DNA from: Chryseobacterium sp. 6424 | GTDB lineage: Bacteria; Bacteroidota; Bacteroidia; Flavobacteriales; Weeksellaceae | DNA: 64,000 nt | Assembly (NCBI RefSeq): GCF_003692615.1 | Contig: NZ_CP023540.1 | Coordinates: forward strand, 744,001 to 808,000 | Direction: 5' to 3' | In this document: piece by piece, positions 8,211-16,261 of the stretch | Layout: each line of letters begins with the position of its first letter | Position numbering within the stretch: position 1 is the stretch's first letter | The notes under the pieces: generated by a model | Database searches by the model: none | What the model saw: the letters and a program-made list of their open reading frames with translations, nothing else | What the model was told of the DNA's origin: nothing | Made by a program: the position numbers and the translations under genes

Positions 8211-9575
8211 ATGGCTAAAAAAATAAAACCAAACCTGCAACTCGCTCAGATCATCAACATGAGCATGGGTTTTCTCGGAATCCAGATGGCGTTTGGCCTG
8301 CAAAACGGTAACGCGAGCCGCATCCTGCAAAACTTAGGCGCCGACGTGCATCACCTTTCCTGGTTCTGGCTGGTCGCACCTTTCACGGGACTTATCGTGC
8401 AGCCGATCATCGGCCACATGGGCGATCACACGTGGTCAGAAAAATGGGGGCGGCGAAAACCGTACTTTCTGATTGGTGCTTTGCTTACCGCGGTCGGACT
8501 GGTGTTTTTGCCGAACTCGGCGTCGGTGGGCGTCTTTTTGGGCAGCGGCGTTTTGCTTTTCGCGGTACTTTTCCTTGCACTGATGGATGCGTCGATCAAT
8601 GTCGCGATGGAGCCTTTCCGCGCGCTGGTAGGCGATATGTTACCGAAAAGTCAGGGAACAGTTGGGTTTTCGGTTCAAACTATTTTAATCGGAATCGGTG
8701 CCGTAATCGGTTCAAATATGCCGGCCTGGCTCACAATGCTCGGCGTTTCGAACGTCGCGCCGGAAGGTTTTGTGCCCGATTCGGTGATCTATTCATTTTA
8801 CGTCGGTGCGGCGGTTTTACTTTTAACCATACTTTACACGATTTTCACTACGAAAGAATACTCACCGAAAGATTTCGCGGATTTTTCGGAGGAAGAACCA
8901 CATGAGGTCACACCACGGTTTTCGGATATTTTCAGGGATTTTGCCAATATTCCTCCATTAATGAAAAGTCTCGGCGTCGTGCAGTTTTTCTCATGGTTTG
9001 CGCTTTTCACGATGTGGGTTTACACAACAAGTTCCGTGGCAACGCACCATTTCGGGCTGTCTCCGGACGATGCAAAGTCAGAACAGTTCAACAACGCAGG
9101 AAACCTGGTGGGCGAACTTTTCGGTTATTACAACCTGTTTGCGATCGGTTTTGCGTTTCTGTTGATTCCGTTGGCCAATAAAATCGGCAAAAAACAGACG
9201 CATGCGCTCGCACTTTTTAGTGGTGGTATCGGACTTATTTCAATGTATTTCATCGAAAATACATCACTTCTTTGGATTCCAATGGTAGGAATCGGATTTG
9301 CATGGGCGAGTATTCTCGCGATGCCTTACGCCATGCTGATCAACGCCATCCCACTTAAAAAAATGGGCGTGTACATGGGTATTTTCAATTTCTTTATCGT
9401 GCTTCCGCAGATCGTGAACGGAATCATCGGCGGGCCGGTTGTGCACAGCATTTTCGGGAATTTTGCGATTGGTTATGTAGTTGCCGGTGGTGTCGCGATG
9501 ATCATCGCGGCAGGGATCTCGCTTACTTTGAAAGGTGTAGGTAAAGATGACGACGCTGAAATGGAAACCGTTTAG
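8211..9575 (+). CDS. MFS sugar transporter (maltose/SLC45-like)
   Basis: A 454-residue inner-membrane protein with about 12 hydrophobic segments. The motif GHMGDHTWSEKWGRRKPY (residues about 69-86) is the loop 2-3 signature of the SLC45/GPH-type sugar:cation symporters that in Flavobacteriia carry maltose or sucrose beside GH13/GH65/GH97 genes. The N-terminus (INMSMGFLGIQMAFGLQNGNASRI) also fits that group. Its place at the end of the starch locus suggests it takes up maltose or glucose released by the GH13 and GH97 enzymes. A terminator follows about 20 nt after the stop. Confidence 0.87.
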   Translation: MAKKIKPNLQLAQIINMSMGFLGIQMAFGLQNGNASRILQNLGADVHHLSWFWLVAPFTGLIVQPIIGHMGDHTWSEKWGRRKPYFLIGALLTAVGLVFLPNSASVGVFLGSGVLLFAVLFLALMDASINVAMEPFRALVGDMLPKSQGTVGFSVQTILIGIGAVIGSNMPAWLTMLGVSNVAPEGFVPDSVIYSFYVGAAVLLLTILYTIFTTKEYSPKDFADFSEEEPHEVTPRFSDIFRDFANIPPLMKSLGVVQFFSWFALFTMWVYTTSSVATHHFGLSPDDAKSEQFNNAGNLVGELFGYYNLFAIGFAFLLIPLANKIGKKQTHALALFSGGIGLISMYFIENTSLLWIPMVGIGFAWASILAMPYAMLINAIPLKKMGVYMGIFNFFIVLPQIVNGIIGGPVVHSIFGNFAIGYVVAGGVAMIIAAGISLTLKGVGKDDDAEMETV

Positions 9576-9595
9576 AATTTATATTTAAATATTCA

Positions 9596-9628
9596 AATCT
9601 GTCAGAATTTCCTGGCGGATTTTTTTTG
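9596..9628 (+). terminator. Terminator after the MFS transporter
   Basis: AATCTGTCAG pairs with CTGGCGGATT (two G-T wobbles) and a run of T follows. Confidence 0.75.
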
Positions 9629-9691
9629 TTTTAATATTTAAAGCTACATCCGAACTTATCCCATATCAATGTATTAGAATCTTCATTGTCT

Positions 9692-9699
9692 TAAATTTG
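9692..9699 (+). promoter_or_regulatory. Candidate -7 promoter box for the pirin gene
   Basis: TAAATTTG matches the Bacteroidota -7 consensus TAnnTTTG, 33 nt before the pirin ATG. I see no good -33 TTTG at the right distance. Confidence 0.45.
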
Positions 9700-9732
9700 T
9701 ACTATTAAATCTAAAATCTAAAATCTCTCAAA

Positions 9733-10446
9733 ATGAAAACAGTATATCATAAAGCCGACACAAGAGGTTTCGCCGATCATGGTTGGTTGAAATCTTATCA
9801 CAGTTTTAATTTCGCCAATCATTACGATCCCGAAAGAATGAATTTCGGCGCATTGCGAGTTTTAAACGACGATCAGGTTGCTTCCGGAAGGGGTTTTGGG
9901 AAACATCCGCACCGCGATATGGAGATCATTTCAATTCCGCTGGAAGGCGATCTGGAACATCAGGATTCAATGGGAACTTCGGCCGTAATCCGGAAGGGTG
10001 AAATTCAGGTCATGAGCGCTGGTACCGGTGTTCAGCACAGCGAATTCAACAGAAATAAAGATCAGCTTGTAAAATTTCTCCAGATTTGGGTGATTCCGAA
10101 TAAAATGAATGTCACGCCGCGTTACGACCAGATCAGTATTAAAGAAAACGAAAAACTTAATGATTTCCAGCAGATTCTTTCACCAAATCCCGATGATGAA
10201 GGCGTATGGATTCATCAGAATGCGTGGTTTAACTTAGCTAAATTTGATAAAGGAAACGCCAAGGAATACAAAATCCATCAAAATGGAAACGGCGTCTACG
10301 TTTTCGTGCTGGAAGGTTCAGCGAAAATCGGCGATCAAATTCTGGAAAGAAGAGACGGTTTTGGAATTTGGGAAACCGAAAGTTTTACATTAGAAGCACT
10401 TGGAGATTCGGAAATCCTGCTGATGGAAGTTCCGATGCAATTTTAA
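9733..10446 (+). CDS. Pirin family protein (bicupin)
   Basis: A 237-residue cytoplasmic protein of the YhaK/pirin type. The N-terminal cupin carries the metal-binding pattern FGKHPHRDMEI (His-x-His, residues about 55-65) and later VQHSEFN. The C-terminal cupin (GNGVYVFVLEGSAKIGDQ) lacks clear ligands, as is usual. Some pirins have quercetinase-like dioxygenase activity, others act as redox sensors; the substrate cannot be read from sequence. It appears monocistronic, with a -7 box upstream and a strong hairpin downstream. Confidence 0.92.
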   Translation: MKTVYHKADTRGFADHGWLKSYHSFNFANHYDPERMNFGALRVLNDDQVASGRGFGKHPHRDMEIISIPLEGDLEHQDSMGTSAVIRKGEIQVMSAGTGVQHSEFNRNKDQLVKFLQIWVIPNKMNVTPRYDQISIKENEKLNDFQQILSPNPDDEGVWIHQNAWFNLAKFDKGNAKEYKIHQNGNGVYVFVLEGSAKIGDQILERRDGFGIWETESFTLEALGDSEILLMEVPMQF

Positions 10447-10473
10447 ATAAAATAAACAGCCTATTTTACAAAA

Positions 10474-10508
10474 GAAAAGCGGATTTTCGTCCGCTTTTCC
10501 TGTTTTTT
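10474..10508. terminator. Hairpin terminator between the convergent pirin and DUF808 genes
   Basis: A perfect 10-bp stem, GAAAAGCGGA / TCCGCTTTTC, around TTTTCG, followed on the + strand by CTGTTTTTTT. It serves pirin and may also stop the minus-strand gene. Confidence 0.8.
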
Positions 10509-11425
10509 TAGTTCGTTGGTTTCTTAATCATTGCAAACAGTTTTTTGCCCAATGCAAATACAGGAATTGCGACTAATCCACCGATAATACCGGCTAAAGC
10601 TTCCCGCAAAAGTGAATTGAAGTTTGGCAAGAAATGATGGTGAATCCACTCAATATTGTGAACGAAAATGCCTCCCGCGACTAAAATCAGCGCAACTGTA
10701 CCCACAACCGCGAGCCCTTTGATTACCCAAGGCAGCGCGTTTACCAGAAAAGTTCCGAATGAAACCAGAAATCCTTTTTCGGTTTTCGATTTTTTGATGA
10801 GGCGCAAGCCGGCATCATCCATACGGACAATTAACGCCACAATTCCGTAAACACCTACTGTTGCGATGATCGCGACGATTGAAACGGTAACGATTTCGAC
10901 TAACATCGGATCAAATTGACTTTTCAGCGACTCATAACCCTGTTTGGCCGAGGCCAAAGCGATGATCACAATTTCCAACGAAAGAATGAAATCAGTCGTT
11001 ATCGCCGACTGAACCTTGGTTTTCTCGTTCTGTTCAGCGCTGATAGTACTCGCCGCTCTTTCTTCAATTACTTCGTGTCCTTTTTTCTTGCGGTGGAAAA
11101 GAAACTCGATGATTTTTTCGATGCCCTCATACGCAAGGTAGAAGCCTCCGGCTATTAGTATCAGCGTGATCGCAGGGGAATATAGCCATTCAAGCAAAAA
11201 AACCGCGGGCACGATGATGAGTTTGTTGATGAACGAACCTTTCATGATCTTCATCAGAACAGGAATTTCGCGCGACTCCAGGAAACCTGTAGCTTTTTCG
11301 GCGTTTACCGCCAGGTCGTCACCTAAGATTCCGGCCGTTTTTTGGGTTGCCATTTTTGCGGTGACTGCCACATCATCCATCAGCGCGGCAATATCATCCA
11401 AGATTGCAAAAAAGCCTGAAGCCAT
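10508..11425 (-). CDS. DUF808 family inner-membrane protein (YedI-like)
   Basis: A 305-residue membrane protein. The N-terminus MASGFFAILDDIAALMDDVA followed by KTAGILGDDLAVNAEKATGF is the signature of the DUF808/YedI family. Several hydrophobic segments follow (about 75-110, 145-165, 180-205, 235-260, 275-295). The function of the family is unknown; YedI in E. coli is a predicted inner-membrane protein. It stands alone, convergent with pirin and divergent from the purine cluster, behind a well-formed promoter at 11448-11477. Confidence 0.9.
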   Translation of the reverse strand: MASGFFAILDDIAALMDDVAVTAKMATQKTAGILGDDLAVNAEKATGFLESREIPVLMKIMKGSFINKLIIVPAVFLLEWLYSPAITLILIAGGFYLAYEGIEKIIEFLFHRKKKGHEVIEERAASTISAEQNEKTKVQSAITTDFILSLEIVIIALASAKQGYESLKSQFDPMLVEIVTVSIVAIIATVGVYGIVALIVRMDDAGLRLIKKSKTEKGFLVSFGTFLVNALPWVIKGLAVVGTVALILVAGGIFVHNIEWIHHHFLPNFNSLLREALAGIIGGLVAIPVFALGKKLFAMIKKPTN

Positions 11426-11447
11426 AATTTATTTTTTTTAATGGGAA

Positions 11448-11477
11448 CAAAAATAGTTATTTAACCCGATAATCAAA
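11448..11477 (-). promoter_or_regulatory. Promoter of the DUF808 gene
   Basis: On the minus strand: TTTG (11474-11477), an 18-nt spacer, then TATTTTTG (11448-11455). Both match the Bacteroidota -33/-7 consensus, and the start codon lies 22 nt further on. Confidence 0.7.
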
Positions 11478-11549
11478 CTTAAAGCCACCTTTTGATAACA
11501 ATTTTTTAAAAAGTAATTTTTTATTTTCGACAGAAAACCTTATTTTCGC

Positions 11550-11684
11550 AAAACAAATTTTTAATGAAGTGATACGGCTGACATTGCATTCCCCGAAAGA
11601 AAAATTCCAGAATTTTGGAAGTGCAATTTACGCTGAAAAATAAACGAGAAGCCGACGGTCAGAATGATTGTCGGCTTTTTTTAT
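11550..11684 (+). ncRNA. Structured purM leader with terminator (candidate attenuator)
   Basis: The 305-nt gap before purM holds a foldable RNA. ATTGCATTCC (11583-11592) pairs with GGAAGTGCAAT (11617-11627, one bulge), with an inner AAAATT/AATTTT helix. It is followed by a perfect terminator stem AAGCCGAC/GTCGGCTT (11649-11656/11670-11677) and a T tract. CGGCT at 11575-11579 can pair with AGCCG at 11650-11654, the 5' arm of the terminator, which would give a mutually exclusive antiterminator. It could be a purine-responsive leader of purM or a separate small RNA; I recognise no named riboswitch class. Confidence 0.45.
11649..11684 (+). terminator. Rho-independent terminator 50 nt upstream of purM
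   Basis: An 8-bp perfect stem, extendable by GGTCA/TGATT wobble pairs to 13 bp, followed by seven T. No complete gene ends just upstream on this strand, so it terminates a leader or a small RNA. Confidence 0.85.
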
Positions 11685-11730
11685 TTGATTTTTTTACAGC
11701 AATTATCCTAAATCTATACATTTAATACCC

Positions 11731-12720
11731 ATGAATAATACCTATAAATCCGCCGGCGTAGACAAAGAAGAAGGCTACAAAACGGTTGATAGAATAAAAT
11801 CAGCGGTTGCAGAAACCCATAACAAGCAGGTGCTGAATAACATTGGCAGTTTCGGTGCGTTTTATGAAATTGCAGGTTACAAAAATCCAGTACTTGTCTC
11901 GGGGACAGATGGTGTGGGCACAAAACTGAAAGTGGCGCTTGATGCCAAGAAATATGATTCCATAGGTGTAGATTGTTTTGCTATGTGCGGCAACGACATC
12001 CTGTGTCACGGTGCCAAACCACTGTTTTTTTTAGATTATTTGGCGTGCGGCAAATTAGATGCTGATATTGCAGCTGAAATCGTGCTGGGTATGGTGGAAG
12101 CCTGTAAGGACAACAATTGTGCGCTCATCGGTGGCGAAACTGCCGAAATGCCCGGCATGTATCAGCCTGGAGATTATGATGTGGCTGGTTTCTGCGTGGG
12201 CATCGTGGAAAAAGATCAGATCATCGACGGGTCCAAAATTGCGATCGGACATAAGATAATCGCGCTGCCAAGTTCCGGGTTTCACAGCAATGGCTTTTCG
12301 CTTGTAAGAAAGATTTTCACCGATTTTAATGAAGAGTTTGACGGGAAACCGCTTCACGAGACGCTTTTAGTCCCTACCAAATTATATTACAAACCTATAT
12401 TCCGACTGCTGGAAGCGGTAGCGGTTGCAGGTATCGCACACATCACTGGTGGCGGGATTATTGAAAACATACCGCGCATTATCCCAGAAGGGCTTTGTGC
12501 AAAGGTTGAAACCGCCCTTATACAGATCCCTCCAGTCATGCTCGAACTCGAAAAACGAGGAAATATCGACCGGATGGAAATGTACGGCACATTCAACATG
12601 GGAGTGGGGATGGTTGTCGTAGTTGACGAAAAACAGGCTGCCGAAGTCCTAAATATACTTGATGACGCCTACGTTATTGGTGAAATCACTAAAGGAAACC
12701 AAAAAATTGAACTGATCTAA
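11731..12720 (+). CDS. purM: Phosphoribosylformylglycinamidine cyclo-ligase
   Basis: A 329-residue cytosolic enzyme making aminoimidazole ribonucleotide (AIR) from FGAM with ATP, step 5 of purine synthesis. Family hallmarks are visible: VSGTDGVGTKLK (about residues 56-67), a Gly/Ala-rich ALIGGETAEMPGMY segment that binds ATP/substrate, SSGFHSNGFSLVR and HITGGGIIENIPR. It heads the cluster purM-purN-purH-purD and is followed by purN after 6 nt. A terminator-bearing leader lies upstream and could control the operon. Confidence 0.97.
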   Translation: MNNTYKSAGVDKEEGYKTVDRIKSAVAETHNKQVLNNIGSFGAFYEIAGYKNPVLVSGTDGVGTKLKVALDAKKYDSIGVDCFAMCGNDILCHGAKPLFFLDYLACGKLDADIAAEIVLGMVEACKDNNCALIGGETAEMPGMYQPGDYDVAGFCVGIVEKDQIIDGSKIAIGHKIIALPSSGFHSNGFSLVRKIFTDFNEEFDGKPLHETLLVPTKLYYKPIFRLLEAVAVAGIAHITGGGIIENIPRIIPEGLCAKVETALIQIPPVMLELEKRGNIDRMEMYGTFNMGVGMVVVVDEKQAAEVLNILDDAYVIGEITKGNQKIELI

Positions 12721-12726
12721 TATCGT

Positions 12727-13308
12727 ATGACCACAAAAAGAATCTGCATACTTGTTTCTGGCGGTGGCACCAATCTTCAGCGCATCATTGACGCAGTACT
12801 GAGTGGTGAAATACCCGAGGCTGAAATTATAAAAGTAATCGCTGACCGCCCTTGTTTCGCGACCACAAGAGCAGAGAATCACGGCATAGAAGTCGCTCAG
12901 CTTAAAAGAGGAAAAAATTTTCAGCAGCAGTTGCTTGATGCCATTCCGCCCGATACCGATTTTATGGTGCTCGCAGGGTTTCTATCTATATTAAACGAAG
13001 AAATTTGTACGAGATTCAAAGGAAGGATAATCAATATCCATCCGGCTTTACTGCCGAAATTTGGTGGTGCGGGCATGTGGGGAGCTCATGTACATAAAGC
13101 AGTAATTGAGGCCGGCGAAACCTACAGTGGCGCCACAGTGCATTACGTAACGCCGGGCATCGATGAGGGAGAAATCATCCTGCAGGAAGCAGTAGCCATT
13201 AGTGAAGGTGAAACACCAGATTCCTTAGCAAAAAAAATACACGAAATAGAATACCGGATTTTCCCGAAGGCTATTAAGAAAGCACTTGCTCAACTTCAGG
13301 AAAAATAA
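12727..13308 (+). CDS. purN: Phosphoribosylglycinamide formyltransferase
   Basis: A 193-residue enzyme that transfers the formyl group of 10-formyl-THF to glycinamide ribonucleotide. SGGGTNLQ (11-18) is the phosphate-binding loop. The catalytic triad is N103 and H105 in INIHPALLP, with D146 in the VTPGIDEG segment, matching N106/H108/D144 of the E. coli enzyme. It starts 6 nt after purM, clearly in one operon. Confidence 0.96.
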   Translation: MTTKRICILVSGGGTNLQRIIDAVLSGEIPEAEIIKVIADRPCFATTRAENHGIEVAQLKRGKNFQQQLLDAIPPDTDFMVLAGFLSILNEEICTRFKGRIINIHPALLPKFGGAGMWGAHVHKAVIEAGETYSGATVHYVTPGIDEGEIILQEAVAISEGETPDSLAKKIHEIEYRIFPKAIKKALAQLQEK

Positions 13309-13338
13309 GGACAAAAGTAAAAGTAAAAAGAAAGAAAA

Positions 13339-14856
13339 ATGTTAAAAAAGCGCGCGCTGATCTCAGTTTCGGATAAAACCCACCTGATTGATTTTGCAAA
13401 ATTTTTAGAAGAAAACAATTACGAACTCATTTCCACCGGTGGCACCTTCAAGCATCTTAAAGAAGCAGGGTTGCAGCCCGTACAGATAGATGATGTTACC
13501 GGCTTCCCTGAAATGCTCAACGGCCGTGTGAAGACGCTGCACCCGAAAGTACACGGCGGCCTGCTGGCAGTACGCACCAGCGAGGAGCATATGCAAGCCG
13601 TCAGCGATCACGGCATTGGCCTTATTGACATGGTGATCGTCAATCTTTATCCGTTTTTCGAAAATGCCAACGCTGATATTTCACTTCAGGAAAAGGTGGA
13701 GTTTATTGATATCGGCGGGCCTTCCATGTTGCGTTCAGGCGCTAAAAATTTCAGTGCGGTTACGGTGATTACTGATGTGGCCGATTATGCCAAAGTGCAG
13801 CAGGAAATCACCGTATCTGGTGATACCAGTTTAGAAACCCGTAAAAAACTTGCCGGTAAAGTCTTTAACCTTACGGCAGCGTATGATGCGGCCATTTCAA
13901 TGATGTTGTTGGATGAAGAGTATCCGCAGTATCTGAATGCGTCTTATAAGAAAATATCGGATCTGCGTTATGGCGAGAACCCACATCAATCGGCAGCTTA
14001 TTATGTTTCAACAACCGACAGCGGGGCGATGAAGGATTTTGAAATTTTAGGCGGAAAAGAGCTTTCATTCAATAACCTTCGGGATATGGACCTTTGTTGG
14101 AAGGTGGTGAATGAGTTTAAGACTGAAATGGCCTGCTGTGCGGTAAAGCATTCCACGCCATGCGGTGTAGCTGTAGGAACAGATGCTTTGGAAACTTATA
14201 AAAATACTTTCGAGTGCGATCCTGTTTCAATATTTGGGGGTATTGTGGGTATGAATTTCAAAATTGATAAAGGTACTGCGGAAGAGCTCAATAAAACATT
14301 CCTGGAGATTGTCATGGCGCCCGAGTTCGATGAGGACGCGCTGGAAACTCTGAGAAAGAAAAAAAACCTACGCATCATAAAAATCAAAAATGCAGTATCC
14401 GACAGACACACATGGGAGAAAACCGACGGTGGAATGCTGGTGCAGGAAACCGATACGCATTTTTCAGAAAATATAGCGACTGTCACGCTCACCGTACCTA
14501 CCGCTGAACAGCAAGAAGCCCTTTTGTTCGCACAGCGGGTGGTAAAATATGTAAAATCTAACGCTATAGTGGTTTCTAACGGCAAGCAGGCCTTAGGGAT
14601 CGGTGGTGGGGAAGTGAACCGGATTTGGGCTACACAACAGGCTATTGCACGGGCCAAAGAAAAGTTTAGTGGTGATTTGGTACTCGCTTCCGATGCTTTT
14701 TTCCCGTTCCGCGATGTGGTAGATTATTGCGCTGCAGAAGGTATTAAAGCCATCATTCAGCCTGGCGGCAGTATGCGCGACCAAGACAGCGTGGATGCGG
14801 CTAACGAACATAAGATCCCGATGATGTTTACAGGAATGCGCCACTTTTTGCATTGA
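13339..14856 (+). CDS. purH: Bifunctional AICAR formyltransferase / IMP cyclohydrolase
   Basis: A 505-residue enzyme for the last two steps to IMP. The N-terminal MGS-like cyclohydrolase domain shows SVSDKTHLIDFA, ELISTGGTFKHL and GFPEMLNGRVKTLHPKVHGG. The C-terminal transformylase domain shows LRYGENPHQSA, AVKHSTPCGVA with the catalytic Lys-His pair, and SNAIVVSNGKQALGIGGGE. It ends in the usual -GMRHFLH. It follows purN after 30 nt in the purine operon. Confidence 0.97.
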   Translation: MLKKRALISVSDKTHLIDFAKFLEENNYELISTGGTFKHLKEAGLQPVQIDDVTGFPEMLNGRVKTLHPKVHGGLLAVRTSEEHMQAVSDHGIGLIDMVIVNLYPFFENANADISLQEKVEFIDIGGPSMLRSGAKNFSAVTVITDVADYAKVQQEITVSGDTSLETRKKLAGKVFNLTAAYDAAISMMLLDEEYPQYLNASYKKISDLRYGENPHQSAAYYVSTTDSGAMKDFEILGGKELSFNNLRDMDLCWKVVNEFKTEMACCAVKHSTPCGVAVGTDALETYKNTFECDPVSIFGGIVGMNFKIDKGTAEELNKTFLEIVMAPEFDEDALETLRKKKNLRIIKIKNAVSDRHTWEKTDGGMLVQETDTHFSENIATVTLTVPTAEQQEALLFAQRVVKYVKSNAIVVSNGKQALGIGGGEVNRIWATQQAIARAKEKFSGDLVLASDAFFPFRDVVDYCAAEGIKAIIQPGGSMRDQDSVDAANEHKIPMMFTGMRHFLH

Positions 14857-14907
14857 TGGAAATACCAAACCTGTCCTTAAAACACACAGGGATTTTATAT
14901 AACTGAA

Positions 14908-14938
14908 TTTGAAATTTATCATACAATCATTACTTTTG
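14908..14938 (+). promoter_or_regulatory. Promoter of purD
   Basis: TTTG (14908-14911), a 19-nt spacer, then TACTTTTG (14931-14938), an exact -33/-7 pair 28 nt before the purD ATG. purD can therefore be transcribed apart from purMNH. Confidence 0.7.
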
Positions 14939-14966
14939 ATGAATTCAAAATAATAAGCAATACCAA

Positions 14967-16204
14967 ATGAAAATATTAATTGTAGGAAACGGCGGACGAG
15001 AATCCGCACTCGCCGTAAAACTGAAGGATGATAGCCGAATCTCTAAGATGTATTTTGCCAAAGGTACCGTAACCACCGGTAAACTGGGCCAGAATTTACA
15101 TGAAGACAGTGTGGAGGCCTTGCGCGATTTCGCCATTAAAGAAAAAATAGACCTTACCATTGTAGGACCTGAAGCGTCTCTGGTAGAAGGCATTGTTGAC
15201 GAATTTAATAAACATGGCCTAAAGATTTTCGGGCCAGAGAAAAGAACTGCCGAGCTAGAAGGTAGCAAAGCATTCTCTAAAAAGTTCATGCAGACGCACA
15301 ACATCAAAACGGCCAAGGCTGTGGTATTCGATGCCTATCATGAAGCCTTGGATTACGTGCGGAAACAGCAGTTTCCGACTGTGATAAAAGCCAGCGGACT
15401 GGCCGGTGGTAAAGGCGTTGTGATTGCTGAAGATCTGGCCGAAGCCGAAGCTACCATTCACAGGTTCATGATCGACCGCATTTATGGCGATGCCGGTATT
15501 CAGTTAGTCATTGAAGAATATCTGAAAGGTTTTGAAGCTTCGGTGATTGCCTTTTCAAATGGTATAAAACTGTTCCCGTGTATTGCCGCGAAAGATTATA
15601 AAAAAGCCGGCAACGGTGATAAAGGTCCGAACACCGGTGGTATGGGCAGCGTTGCGCCAAGCCCGGAGTTTACAGAGGCACATTACCAGGATTTCGAGCA
15701 AAACATCCTGAATCCTACTTTACAAGGTTTAAATGCGGCTAGTATACAGTTTAAAGGATTTATTTTTTTCGGGCTGATGGTGACGGAAAAAGGCACATAC
15801 CTTCTTGAATATAACATGAGAATGGGCGATCCGGAAACGCAGGTGATCCTGCCTCTGATGGAGAACAAATTGCTTGATGTCATTAATGATTGTCTGGAAG
15901 GACGCGATGTGCAACTTAAATTTAAAGATGAAAAAGCCGTTTGCTTGGTAATGTGTTCCGGCGGTTACCCAAGGAAGATCGAGACCGGTTTCGAAATAAG
16001 AAATCTTGATAAAGTTGCGCACAGCGAGGTACTTTTTGCAGGGCCAGGGCAACAGCGAATAAAATCTTAACCTCCGGTGGCCGTGTGCTCAACCTTGTAG
16101 CCACAGGGAATACCTATGAAGAAGCCCGTAAAAAAGTGTACGAAGATGCCAAGACCATCAGTTTCGATTACGAATCGTACCGTGAAGATATCGGCAAGTT
16201 TTAG
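14967..16204 (+). CDS. purD: Phosphoribosylamine-glycine ligase, frameshifted near the C-terminus as sequenced
   Basis: An ATP-grasp enzyme making glycinamide ribonucleotide. It begins MKILIVGNGGRESALAVKL, and EGSKAFSKKFM, VIKASGLAGGKGVVIAE, GPNTGGMGSVAP and NMRMGDPETQVILP are all present. As read, the frame runs to a TAA at 16070 after PGQQRIKS. The next frame then carries the normal C-terminus (KILTSGGRVLNLVATG ... EDIGKF) to a TAG at 16202. Adding one G in the GGG run at 16041-16043 joins the two into a 412-residue protein of usual length. The downstream codons look undegraded, so a sequencing loss is more likely than a dead gene. Confidence 0.93.
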
Positions 16205-16207
16205 CAT

Positions 16208-16240
16208 AAAGCGTGATATTTCACGCTTTTTCGTTTTTTA
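16208..16240 (+). terminator. Terminator after purD
   Basis: A perfect 9-bp stem, AAAGCGTGA / TCACGCTTT, four bases after the restored purD stop, followed by a T-rich tail. Confidence 0.85.
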
Positions 16241-16261
16241 AATCTCACTAAATAAATATAC

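Noticed and set aside
14196-14657. 153-codon minus-strand frame opposite purH
   Set aside because: Shadow of the transformylase domain.
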